The notes under the pieces were generated by a model. The model searched no databases, was not told where the DNA came from, and saw nothing but the letters and a program-made list of their open reading frames with translations. A program made the translations under genes and the position numbers. Shown piece by piece: positions 21,101 to 29,200 of a stretch of 64,000 nucleotides of DNA. Every line of letters begins with the position of its first letter. Within the stretch, counting starts at the first letter, position 1. Source of the DNA: Nilaparvata lugens (Eukaryota > Arthropoda > Insecta > Hemiptera > Delphacidae); NCBI RefSeq assembly GCF_014356525.2, contig NC_052506.1, positions 16,990,486 to 17,054,485 of the forward strand, given 5' to 3'.

Positions 21101-23900
21101 AAGCGAGTGTTTGCCACTATGCACCAATTGAAACGGTTGAAAAATTTCCTTCCAACTCACCTTCGTGTTTCACTAGTGCAGAGCTTGGTAATTCCCATCA
21201 TTGATTACTGCAGCATCGTTTATAACGATATTACTGAGGAGCTGAATTTGAAATTACAACGATCGCTCAACTACGCAATTCGGTTTATTTTTGATGCGAG
21301 AAGAGATGACCACATCACTCCATATTACAGGAGGTTAAATTGGATGAAGTTGAAGGAGAGGAGACAATACTTCATGTTGAGTCTTGTTTATCAGCTGATT
21401 GTCAAGGGGAGATGTCCTCAGTATTTGAAGGAAAGATCCACACTCCTGGCTCATATTCACAGCAGGAACACGAGACAGCATGAATACTTCCTTCAAATAC
21501 CTCGTCACCGCACAGTTATGTATAATAACTCATTTACGGTCACGGCCTCAAGACTTTGGAACGATCTGCCCAATGATGTTATTTTTGCGGCAACCTTGGG
21601 TACGTTCAGGTCCAGGCTTGTTACTCTATTGAATGAGAATAGATAGATATGTTTTTAGCCACAATCTTTTTGTAGATGTTGTGAATACTTTTTTATTGGA
21701 AATTTGCAATAATCGTTGTACAGTAACATTATTATTTTGCTTGTTTTGCTGGAGTATTGGAGCGTTTGATTGACACCTACTAATACCTGTAAATCATAAT
21801 ATCCAATGGCATTTTATTTTCGTTTATTGTATGTATTATTATGCATCTAACATTTTTTGTTAATTATTTTAGAGTTATATAGAATTATTATCTATGTATT
21901 ATCATATCTCTTATTATTATGAGAACGTAATAGAATAATTTATGTTATGTAGCTGTGTTATCATTTAAGATGATTTGTAAAACTGTAATTTTGTAACCAT
22001 GTTACCATAGGCGACAAGCCTAGTAACTATTGTAAAATAAAATCTATCTATCTATCACTCTGCAGGCATTTATTATCACATTACCACACTTTAATCTTCA
22101 AGAAAGCTTGTATTTTAAACTCGAAACGCACTATCTTTCTTGGCAATGAAATCAAGCTTATAAAGATAATTCATCTACTGACCCATATAATTCTCTTATG
22201 GTCCAGGAGACAATTTTCAAACCAGGAGATTGTCTTAGTTACAAAGTTATGTTTGAATGTTGTTATTATATTATTTTAGTTTAATCAATCAATTACTTTA
22301 TTCACATAGAATCATAGAATCTAGTACTGTATATTTAAGGCTGTGCAAAGGCTAAATATAAACTTTTTACTGGTGATATTTTTCAAAGTTTTTCGATTTG
22401 TATATCATCAAGCTATCAAAATGAAAAAGTTTTCTCAGGAAAACATTTTTTTTCGATTATTACTTTTTGAGATATGAGCGCCTAAAGTTTAAATTTTTGG
22501 GGAAGAACATTTCAAATTCCGTAAGAGAAGAATCGATGAGATTTAGAGGATTAATTCTTCATGGTATTATTGATTGAATAAAACAAGATTTAAAAAAAAA
22601 TATCAATTATTGAGAAAGTTATTCAATTTACCAAAAATAACTCAGCTATAAGTTATTACCAAAAATAACTCAACTATAAGTTATTTTTGGTTACTTTTAG
22701 TAAATTGAATAACTTTCTCAAAAATTGATATTTTCAGAAAAAATTTGTTTTATTAAATCAACAATACCATGGAGAATTCATCCTCAAAATTTCTTGGATT
22801 ATCTCTTATCCAATTTGAAATGTTCTGTCCCAAAAAATTTAACTTTAGGCGCTCATATCTCAAAAAGTAATGATCGAAAAAAAATGTTTTCCTGAGAAAA
22901 CATTTTCATTTTGATAGCTTGATGACATACAAATCGAAAAACTTTAAAAAATATCACCAGTAGAAAGTTTATTTTCAGCCTTTGCACAGCCTTAACACAT
23001 GAAATTCTTAATACACTAATCGTATATCCATATCAAAAATACACACGAAATAAAACCTATACATGAGCGAAAGTAGGATTGTACGCTGATGCATATTATT
23101 CCTTAAAAAAGTTTTATTATCTTGAAACCTTTATAATAGTGATGGGTTTCTTGGTTAATAGCATGCCAATCATAGGATGAATCTATACTGTGGAAAATAG
23201 TATTTCCACATTCTATAAAATTCAAAAGCCACTTGAAAATTCCCGAAATTTGAAACACATGAAAAGAACCTGAATATCAAACCTTTATTTATTCAACCTA
23301 TAATTTTTTTATTCAGAGAATCTCAGTTCAATCTGAGTTTGGTTTTATTCTATAAAATACAGGAGACCGTATTAATTTATTTTATTCATTTGTTACTTAT
23401 TTATTTTGGCATTTTGAGGGTTTGGTCTTGGTGTGTAGGGTGGCCGCCATTACTGGCTGCAACTACTGTCCCGTCTGCAGGAGACTGCTTCCATGATCCG
23501 TCATGGTTGTATCATTTCTCTCGATTGTAAGAGTGCCACCTAGAAAGATTAACTTTTTGAAAGTGCATTGTGAATATTGTTAATGACTTCTCTCTCTAAG
23601 TGCCGTTTGCACAGTCACAGTTTAAAATAAATTTCATTTTAAACTGGATTAAATCCGTATCAAGTCGTTTGTTATAATGTGTTTAATTCTAAGTTCAAGC
23701 CACCAGCTGATTCAATTTCGTTTAAGCTTTGACTGTGCAAACGGCCCTAAATAGACTATTTAATCATTTTCATGAACTTCCAAGCCAATATTTTAATCTC
23801 AATCTCTTTATTGTTGTAGGGCAAGGGAGATACTTCAGGAGGATGCCACTGCGGGGTCAATGGTGTGAAATGCCATCCGAAATGCAACTACTGTCACTGA
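1..23900 (+). CDS. RBCK1: HOIL-1/RBCK1-like RBR E3 ubiquitin ligase (5' partial, 11 exons seen)
   Basis: The coding parts are 1-3129, 4399-4624, 5589-5824, 7454-7643, 9018-9151, 9369-9526, 10706-10866, 11990-12101, 14759-14857, 16494-16637 and 23820-23900. All borders are GT/AG and the phases match, giving 1555 codons from position 3 to the TGA. Domain order is: long low-complexity N-terminus with an NZF, LTM-like helix, UBL, second NZF, RING1, end of IBR, RING2 and the GDTSGGC tail. From family knowledge, HOIL-1 is a LUBAC subunit that tethers HOIP and can build oxyester-linked ubiquitin. Human HOIL-1 has about 510 residues, so this protein is about three times longer. The start codon lies left of the window. 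About 60 residues of the IBR expected between 12101 and 14759 were not found. Identity is firm; catalytic competence depends on that missing exon. Confidence 0.9.
3763..3945. repeat. Hairpin repeat with AAAGGGTACTAC arms
   Basis: AAAACTTGTAGTACCCTTT at the left is mirrored by AAAGGGTACTACAAGTTTTT at the right, with GACTAGCTTCGACTATAGGT in the loop. A half copy, inverted, lies at about 12822-12952 (AAAGGGTACTACATGTTTTA, CCCATAGAAGTGAAGTGATT). RBCK1-like first intron. Confidence 0.72.
4399..4624 (+). CDS. RBCK1: RBCK1-like exon: poly-Gly linker and LTM-like helix
   Basis: The exon follows TTTTATAG and ends before GTAAGG. It begins with an acidic stretch and a run of about ten glycines encoded by a GGT/GGC repeat. 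A predicted amphipathic helix follows ([18 protein letters not shown], then RELAQLKI). It aligns by eye with the LUBAC-tethering motif just N-terminal to the UBL in vertebrate HOIL-1 and SHARPIN, which pairs with HOIP. GC content is much higher than in the flanking introns. The LTM assignment is inference from position and pattern. Confidence 0.75.
5179..5282. mobile_element. Small palindromic element
   Basis: GGCCCGGTCTCTAGGACTCT through CATCTAATGG is imperfectly mirrored by CATTAGATTG, AAGTGTCCTAGAA and AGAGGCC. About 100 bp, no coding. RBCK1-like intron. Confidence 0.5.
5589..5824 (+). CDS. RBCK1: RBCK1-like exon: ubiquitin-like (UBL) domain
   Basis: Acceptor TTTTTCAG, donor GTCAGT; entry phase 2 (GT+A gives Val) and exit phase 1. 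The 78-residue product has the UBL pattern of HOIL-1/[24 protein letters not shown], the [20 protein letters not shown] segment, and a closing hydrophobic strand IFLYLVAPG. In the family this domain binds the UBA region of HOIP. Upstream in-frame ATGs exist in the intron but are not needed. Confidence 0.88.
5825..7453 (+). other. RBCK1-like intron with a reverse LINE-type tail
   Basis: No exon seen. At about 6637-6655 ATTCAAGATTCAAGATTCG followed by TTTTATTAACC looks like the reversed microsatellite tail of a non-LTR element. The remainder is unclassified. Confidence 0.4.
7454..7643 (+). CDS. RBCK1: RBCK1-like exon: Ala/Pro-rich linker
   Basis: Acceptor at ATTGCAG, donor GTCAGT, entry phase 1 and exit phase 2. 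It encodes an Ala run and a Pro run followed by [19 protein letters not shown]. No domain is recognised; it bridges the UBL and the second NZF. Phase continuity with both neighbours supports it as a real exon. Confidence 0.75.
7655..8740. mobile_element. Cluster of MITE-like elements in the RBCK1-like intron
   Basis: At least three units: one starting GGCCGTTTTCACACTTAACG at 7661; one with ends AAGCTGCGTACACATATTCG and CGAAAGTCTGTACGCACCTT (7848-8090); and one at 8141-8483 with GTAAAGCCCCGCACACACA and its inverse. The following part (8483-8735) has ends TTTACACATATAGATTTT and TTCGTATGTCCGG resembling the third. GC content is locally high and gives spurious open frames on both strands. Confidence 0.6.
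9018..9151 (+). CDS. RBCK1: RBCK1-like exon: Ser/Pro linker before NZF
   Basis: Acceptor TTTGCAG, donor GTGGGT; AG+C gives Ser at the 5' junction and G+GT gives Gly at the 3' junction. It encodes an acidic and proline-rich linker ([20 protein letters not shown]). No catalytic motif. Confidence 0.75.
9369..9526 (+). CDS. RBCK1: RBCK1-like exon: canonical NZF zinc finger
   Basis: The exon encodes [21 protein letters not shown], a RanBP2/NZF finger in the position of the HOIL-1 NZF, followed by a segment resembling human HOIL-1 ([12 protein letters not shown]). In vertebrates this finger and its helical tail bind linear ubiquitin. Acceptor ATTTGCAG, donor GTGAAC, exit phase 0. Together with the finger in the first exon the protein has two NZFs. 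Confidence 0.88.
9901..10246. mobile_element. MITE, AGTGAGGTCCACGTTATAAT family (copy 1)
   Basis: ACTATAGTGAGATCCAAGTT at the left and GAACGTGGACCTCTCTATA at the right are inverted. The interior (CGTTGCCAGATCGTTTTTCA, GTAGAAATATAATTAATTAA) matches copies at 12505 and 51147. Confidence 0.72.
10706..10866 (+). CDS. RBCK1: RBCK1-like exon: RING1, first half
   Basis: The exon encodes a coiled linker ([19 protein letters not shown]) and then the RING1 start CPVC, followed by [11 protein letters not shown], which closely matches HOIL-1. In RBR ligases RING1 recruits the ubiquitin-charged E2. Acceptor ATTCAG, donor GTCAGT, exit phase 2 inside an Arg codon. Confidence 0.9.
11040..11400. repeat. Complex hairpin repeat with AAAGGGTACTGAG arms
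   Basis: CTCAGTACCCTTTATGAATT plus the following 60 bases occur twice directly (about 11091 and 11235) and once inverted (about 11306-11345); GGGCTACTTTTTATAGAAAT is also mirrored. It resembles a hairpin that was partly tandem-duplicated. RBCK1-like intron inside the RING1-coding region. Confidence 0.7.
11990..12101 (+). CDS. RBCK1: RBCK1-like exon: RING1, second half
   Basis: AG+G completes Arg; the exon encodes [19 protein letters not shown] and ends LLQREIKA, the boundary to the IBR in HOIL-1. It supplies the remaining RING1 zinc ligands (PC and CPY). The donor GTGAGC is in phase 0, so the next, unseen exon should start in phase 0. Confidence 0.88.
12505..13141. mobile_element. MITE, AGTGAGGTCCACGTTATAAT family (copy 2), interrupted
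   Basis: The interior matches copy 1 (ACGTTACCAGATCGTTTTTC) and the right end is CATTATAACATGGACCTCAC. A GGGTACTAC-type repeat at about 12690-12952 is inserted in it. The left end is degraded. Confidence 0.6.
14528..14650. repeat. 62-bp perfect tandem duplication
   Basis: CCTAGTGCACAATGCATGTC through GAATTGGTTAATTCGAAAAT is repeated head to tail with period 62. It lies about 110 bp before the IBR/linker exon, in the intron that lacks the expected IBR exon. Confidence 0.85.
14759..14857 (+). CDS. RBCK1: RBCK1-like exon: end of IBR and linker helix
   Basis: This is a 33-codon exon in phase 0 at both ends (acceptor ATTTGCAG, donor GTGAGC). It encodes [13 protein letters not shown], matching the final IBR part of HOIL-1, and a basic/acidic helix ending in ARRTNAMLE that leads into RING2. 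Confidence 0.85.
14860..16141 (-). mobile_element. Decayed Ty3/gypsy-like LTR retrotransposon remnant
   Basis: On the minus strand about 16120-15890 reads as a pol fragment typical of gypsy elements between RNase H and integrase: [11 protein letters not shown], then DVSTGKPRP and [15 protein letters not shown]. It is split between two frames, so at least one frameshift is present. At 15085-15098 the minus strand has a G-run ending GAGA followed directly by TGTGGCGAA, as expected for a polypurine tract and 3' LTR start. A 30-bp relative of that LTR start occurs at 16112-16141, next to pol, so most of the 5' LTR, gag and RT are deleted. A separate TIR element (15135-15890) has inserted into it. 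The LTR reading is inference; the pol similarity is seen. The low-coordinate limit is approximate. Confidence 0.55.
15135..15890. mobile_element. Non-autonomous DNA element, ACTTTCCTTGCC termini (copy 1)
   Basis: The element starts with ACTTTCCTTGCC and ends near its inverse (ACAAGGAAAGT, then GTGTGAGTGCGCCACACC). A diverged copy lies at 44471-45274; the two match over nearly their whole length. No transposase is coded. It sits in the RBCK1-like intron and interrupts the gypsy-like remnant. Confidence 0.7.
16494..16637 (+). CDS. RBCK1: RBCK1-like exon: RING2 with catalytic cysteine
   Basis: The exon encodes [14 protein letters not shown], then [28 protein letters not shown], which follows human HOIL-1 RING2 closely. 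The Cys of WGCDW (codon 16563-16565) matches the human catalytic Cys460 that takes ubiquitin from the E2, so the active-site residue is kept. Acceptor TTTTGCAG, donor GTATGT after a Leu codon, phase 0. Confidence 0.92.
16855..17748 (+). CDS. LINE ORF1 protein (coiled coil plus Baculo_FP/L1-ORF1-like domain)
   Basis: This is a single open frame of 297 codons with an ATG start. The N-terminus is Gln/Ser-rich and basic. Residues about 100-140 form a heptad-like coiled coil ([20 protein letters not shown]). The remainder carries [34 protein letters not shown] and [10 protein letters not shown], the pattern of the FP25K-like/L1 ORF1 RNA-binding fold common in insect LINE ORF1s. These proteins package element RNA. 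Unlike ORF2 it has no disruption and could still be translated. Confidence 0.8.
   Translation: MSKPNTRFGSKAVVGDKAASSPAQKQQQRAQQNKQQQRRDTSRPHSSSSCSSAADGVPVAMTTQSQITEALEALLLCDDFCDRFAARIEDRLRDSLCATVTAALKGKLQTAVERIDILSKENEVLKKKVEQLQISSDNRLDGLAQYQRRNNVRVSGVPETEDDDISTSLVAMADLLNSKLGLEIRPDDIDRCHRVGRKARANEQSGAPPRPRQVLIKFISYQRRSSVISSRYKLKSTGISIHEDLTKPRHIFLRRVTDKVGYKNVWSRDGKLIWRENGKIFTYTFNDPNDRIQLENS
18863..21646 (+). pseudogene. LINE ORF2 (endonuclease-reverse transcriptase), inactivated
   Basis: The N-terminal APE-type endonuclease is visible ([39 protein letters not shown]). Frame changes occur near 19440 and between 19842 and 19943, and a TAA stop lies at 20645-20647. RT motifs follow: [30 protein letters not shown] and [19 protein letters not shown]. 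The catalytic YADD box is YAGD (codons 20795-20806), so one of the essential Asp residues is lost. The thumb and C-terminal tail read through to 21646. The element cannot mobilise itself from this copy. Confidence 0.88.
22339..22991. mobile_element. Fold-back element with TTAA target duplication
   Basis: Two arms of roughly 300 bp are near-perfect inverted copies, from GGCTGTGCAAAGGC at the left to its inverse at the right. The centre is a short ATAACTCARCTATAAGTTA repeat. Both outer flanks are TTAA (22335-22338 and 22992-22995), as in piggyBac-type insertion. There is no coding capacity. It lies in the last RBCK1-like intron downstream of the LINE. Confidence 0.8.
23600..23748. mobile_element. 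Short MITE, GGGCCGTTTGCACAGTCA family (copy 1)
   Basis: About 150 bp bounded by GCCGTTTGCACAGTCA and TGACTGTGCAAACGGC. Copies of the same sequence occur at 46094-46240 and, inverted and partly deleted, at 26983-27118. Confidence 0.75.
23820..23900 (+). CDS. RBCK1: RBCK1-like terminal exon: C-terminal Cys cluster
   Basis: After acceptor TTGTTGTAG the exon encodes [20 protein letters not shown] and KCNYCH, then TGA at 23898-23900. This matches the HOIL-1 C-terminus, whose cysteines form a second zinc cluster in RING2. Joined to the GPRWGPL end of the previous exon it keeps the same spacing as human HOIL-1, which fixes the junction across a 7.2-kb intron. A possible polyadenylation signal AATAAA is at 24215-24220. 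Confidence 0.9.
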   Translation, partial: GKGDTSGGCHCGVNGVKCHPKCNYCH

Positions 23901-26242
23901 CATCGTTCTCACTTGCTACTGTACTCATAAACTAGCTGTATTGTGCTTTGCCAAATGTATTTGCTGTTCAATGTATGTACCGATGATGTGAGAACGCACT
24001 GGAAAATCCTATCATCATAAGCTTAGTTTTGTATGTTTTATTTGTTCTCAGCAGACTACCCACAGTACTTACAAGACAAAGCAATGCAGTAAGAATCTCA
24101 TGTTAGATTTCACATCCAAGGTTTTTCATATTATAACTGTACAGTACTTGAATTTAAACTTGAAATATTTGTCAAGAGGTTTGACTACCATTGTGGCCTT
24201 TCAAATGCTAGTTAAATAAATGATAGTTTCTCTAGATTTACTAAAAAGCATTCAGATTGTTGAACCCAACATCAAAATTGAATTAAACAAAATTTAAAGT
24301 GAAGGAATTTTTGTTTAATGAAGAATTGCTTGTGGCTACTGTATTGTACATAAGTTTCTGATGTATCAGCTTTTTTATAGTTACGCGAACTTTTGTTATC
24401 AGTGAACATCTAATATAATTTATTTATTTCACCAATTTTCACATCCAATAGTCTCTCTGGAACTGAAAAATTTTATCAGTATTGGAAACAAGATCCCTGG
24501 AATTTTAACTTGAGTAACATTGACTGCAAACTTTCATTTCACACTACAAAGGCGTATTTCAGAACTACTTTTAATTAGAATTTTATAACATAATATTGAT
24601 GTTGTTGTTAGATTTTGACTAAAATAATAATTATTTTTCAATGATAACATCAAACTAGTTCTTAAAAACCCAATAATGTATATCAATGCTTGTTCTGTTT
24701 CAACTTTTCTAGTCAATATCTTGTTAGTCAGATAACCAGTGATAATATTTTTAAGAATGATGCTTCAGTCATTGATTTGTTAGTTTCTTGTCATTTCAGA
24801 CCATTTTGCTGTAAAAGAACTGTTGAAATGTGCCATCAGTAGATTTGATTTGATCAAAACATTGAGGTGTATTATAATATTCGATAATTTTGTATGATAA
24901 AGCAATGTTGTGCGAAGTTTTGTTCCTTTTATTCGTTAATCACCCAATATTGTTTATTACAAGTGCTGAAGGTGTTCATTACAAGTAATAAGTGATCAAT
25001 GAAGTAATATTACTGTAATGTGTCTACTAATTTAATCAAAATCACAGATCAGATTTAAATCAAAGTTTATATCAAGTGTTCAAGTTCATACAACAAGCTG
25101 GTACTACTTGAAGATAAGATATAATCTTCTCAGAAAAGGCGAATAAATTTAAACCAAATTTCCAGCACAATTTTTTATTTCAACCAAAAATACAATGTAT
25201 TAAATCTTATTCTAACAAGGAATGCTTTCATTAGCTCATTGGAGCAACCACACATGCACATAAAAAGTATGCACAAGCTAGATAAAAATGACAAGAAACA
25301 TGAATTTGGAAAAATTCTTCCACATTTACTACTTTGGTCTAAATTACAAAAATCACAGCTATTTCGTTTCCGAAATCTTTGAGTAAAATCACTTTGAGTC
25401 AAGGAAACATTATAATGTCTTTGGTGATTTTTCCAGTAAATGTAAAAAATGATATCAAGTCTTACTTGGAAGTAAATGAAAAAATTAGTACTTCCTAATA
25501 CAAGAAGTTATAATAACTTATAAAGTTAGTAAAACACTAAATATGATAGTGAAGCAACAACTGCTTATAATTAAGAGAATAAATTGAAAGAAAGCTATTA
25601 TGAATAATACTTATAATTTGTTTAGTCTTTCTTGATATCCAATTTGCTACTTCATTTTATAATAATTATGATTTGATCTTAATAACAATTATTCAGATAA
25701 CAAAATTCATTGATTGAACTCCGAAATATCATGCTTAATTATGACTTTGTCATTTGCATTTTGTGACATTTTAACAATTTCATTTACGGTTTTCAATATT
25801 ATCACCAACCCAGAGAAAAAAGATGGAATTTCAACATTGTTTATACAAACCCAACTTACAAGAAACTCGATTTCTGCAATATAAATCCAACTGATGATGA
25901 GATTAATTTTGTAGAATATTGAAAACATAATAATCAAATATTAATCATGAAAGTGAAAAAAGTGATAAATTAATCACTTTTATATTAATAGTTTTCCTCA
26001 ATATTGTATAAAATCATGTATTAGATAATCACATAAATGATCTACTACTGTAGTGGATTCACTTTAAACTGTTAGCATTCGTTATAAATGACACCAAATC
26101 TGATAGTTTAAAGTGGATCTTACGAAAGCTGGATGCAAAAAGTACCGACAGGAAAATATCAATTATCTTATCTAAGCAGCAGTCAAGATCTATTGGAAGA
26201 ATAAATGAATAATTATTGTTGATTGGCGGGGTCAGAATTAGG
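23901..26242. other. 3' flank between convergent RBCK1-like and CDCA3-like genes
   Basis: The DNA is AT-rich, with no open frame showing codon bias or recognisable similarity. It should contain the two 3' untranslated regions. No other element was identified. Confidence 0.5.
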
Positions 26243-29200
26243 CTAAATGAAGACGGTGGCATCGTGATCCCAGTCCACAATGCGTCGTCGCCTGATTAGC
26301 TTGCCGGGGGCAGAGGAGACCTTGTCGGTGAGGGGCGGCAGAGCGGTGGGTGGTGTGTTCTCGTCCGCCAAATGCACCCCCCTCCTCTTGCGCTCTTCTC
26401 CAATGTCACGCCACACTTTGCGCTTCACGCCGCTCTTTGTGGTCTCCAAGTTGATGTTCTTCGACAGACAACTCAGCGGTCTTCTTGGCTGAAATGCAAA
26501 TTATCATTTAGACTCAACCTTATTTCTAATAGTTCAATCAATCAATTAATTTTTATTCCAATCAACACAATACAATATACATAAAAGAAATCAAAACACA
26601 AAAAAATCACAATCGAAAATAAATTTCCAATGAAATACAAAAGCTTCATGGCGGGTGTGCTGAAAAGAAAGAAATGAGGAAAAATACCTAGCCAACTATG
26701 GTTTCCCATGTAATTGGCAGGTAGAGGGTATAAAAGTAAGGAAAGAAGGGTGAAGAGGAGAAGAAAAGGGAAGTATTGGAGAAGAAAGTAGGAAAAAAGA
26801 GAAAAATGTGCAAAAATTGTAAGCGAGTCCACTGTCAACAAATGTATCTAAAAGAAATTATTAGTCTAAAGGCGGTTTGCGCAGTCAAAGTTTCCAATTT
26901 GCCTCAACTTCGATAGACTACTCAGCGGTCTTCTTGGCTGAAATGCAAGACTCAACCTTATTTCGAATAGTTATTAGTCTAAGAGCCGTTTGCAGTCAAA
27001 GTTTAAACTGAATTTAATTAGCTGGTGGCTTAAACTCAAAATGGGCCACATTATAACGAACGAGTCTGGAATTTAATCCAGTTTAAAATGAAATTTAGTT
27101 CAATCATCTCAAATTTGAGAGAGGAATAGTGAAGGGTTTGGATGTTTTCCTCTCAGAATCATTTTGACGATAAGTGTTTGATGTGCAAATTAATGAATTA
27201 ACTAATGGTGATGACTTTGCACAACGAACATGTATCACTAGACAGCTCTTAAAAAACAAACAGATAGAAATATATTTATTTCCAAAAAATGCATATGCAA
27301 AATAAAAATGTTATGTTCTCAAACACAGTTTCAATACAAACAAGAACATAAAATAAAACCAATCTTATGATTACACTATGAAGCTAAATAACTTTTTAGA
27401 AGATGGTCTGCATGGGCAAATGCCTTTGCGCAAACCAGATATTCATATTCAGGTTTTTACAGAGGAAGGAAACACTCATTTTGATGCATTCAGAAGCTTA
27501 TTGAATATTTATTATTGCTACATTCAGTGATTATTGGGCAGCTCAAAAATAAGATGAATTAGTGCAATGGTGCATACAGATTATAAGAACAACAGGTGTT
27601 GAGGCACTACCTCCGTAAACAAAGCCGTAGTGTGACGTCAGCACAGGTAGGGCTCCTACACCAATAAAAATTCGTTGATTTCAGCTGATCTATATCAGCT
27701 AGTGTTTTTATTGGTGTAGGAGCCCTACCTGTGCTGACGTCACACGAATGCACTACGGCTTTGTTTACGGAGGTAGTGGTTGAGGAGGCCGCCGAAAAAT
27801 ATTAACACTTCTCACAACAATATGCTTTTGTTTTAGCTTATCTCATCAGACAAGTAGCAGAAAGATACCGTATAATTATGTGAAATCATTAATTACCAGA
27901 AAATTATGCTGATTTTATCATTGGATGCGGATACATATTTCTATTGGATAACATTATTTTTTGGTTCTTAGTGAGAAGCTATTTCCTTTAGTTGATGTTT
28001 ACATGTCAACAAATTCAAGTGACTATTACCAATCATTAGAATAAGACACATAGCATCAATAATTAATTCAACTGTATAGGTTATATATAACTGAGTGTTA
28101 TAAATTATTATTATTCTGGTTTTTGGAGCATCTAAATTCAAAAGAATGGTTTGTATAAATATTTTTGGACTGAAATTGTTGTAGAAATCTAGAAGACATA
28201 ACCTCATTTGGACTTTAATTTTAGATAAATTTGGGAGAGAAATAGTACAAGGTATTCTTAGTTTTTCTCTCCCGATCTGTAAAAAAAAGAATAAATAATT
28301 CACTCAAAAATAAAATAATGCTTAGAATACTCGTATTATGAAATTATATAGTTACTCTAGTTATTTTTTAGTTAAAAATTTATATTGTGAGATCCACTTG
28401 AAACTGTCATCATCAAATCATTGATGACAAACTGTCATCAAACTGCTGACAGTTTGAATTGAATTTCACTCTAGATGACACTTGTCATTCACATTGACTC
28501 AATTCGAGTTCAATTTTCAGAGATAACTTTGAAAATATATTATTTAACCATAATGTAGATTGTGAAAGATTAACTTACAGTCAGAGATTTTTTCATTTTC
28601 TTTCCATCTGGGGTCATGAATGGCCTGGCTTTTAAAGCTTTACGAGTTCTTTCTTCTTTAGGTTCTTCGATTGTCAATAAGAATTCGTCTAGAGATTCGA
28701 AGGAAATACTTCGTCTTCCTTCTTTCACTGGTGTCTGCCAATTCTCCTCAGATTGCAGCTGGTTTACGATCATTTCATCCTCCATACAGCTATCATTTCT
28801 ATCAGCTTTCAATATAATTGAAGTGTCGTCGAAGGATACCCGATCAATTCGGGCACTCAATGAGTCAATGCAGGTATTCTGTAAGAATCAGAAATAGATC
28901 CTCAAGTTATTCGGTGTACAAATAATTTTAATGAATATAAATTTATTTTGATACTTCATGAAAATGACATGAGTATAAACATGTCGTTAAAAGAATGGCT
29001 AGTAGATAATTCGATTTAGAAGCTTTCAAGTAGCCCTAAAAACGAGAACAGGAATCTTGATATGATAATTGACCGAACGTAGTGAGGTCTATGTTTTAAC
29101 TCGGATTTTCTTTTGTCTTTATGTACGGCCAAACGCGTTCATAGAATTCTACGATGAGATTTGGCAGGAATATTCCTTTTTTTAACTGCGCGTCGATGTA

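Larger units (their letters stand above)
16681..22056 (+). mobile_element. LINE (non-LTR retrotransposon) in the last RBCK1-like intron
   Basis: The element has a 5' leader, ORF1 (16855-17748), a spacer of about 1.1 kb, a broken ORF2 (18863-21646) and a 3' tail ending in a TCTA microsatellite at 22043-22056. It lies in the same orientation as the host gene. The C-terminal [15 protein letters not shown] and ASRLWNDLP pattern occurs in Jockey/CR1/L2-type insect LINEs; the exact clade is not resolved. The 5' end is approximate, because no clear target-site duplication was found. Confidence 0.85.

Noticed and set aside
22339..22991. CRISPR-like or satellite array
   Set aside because: The repeats are inverted rather than direct and there are no spacers; it is a fold-back element.
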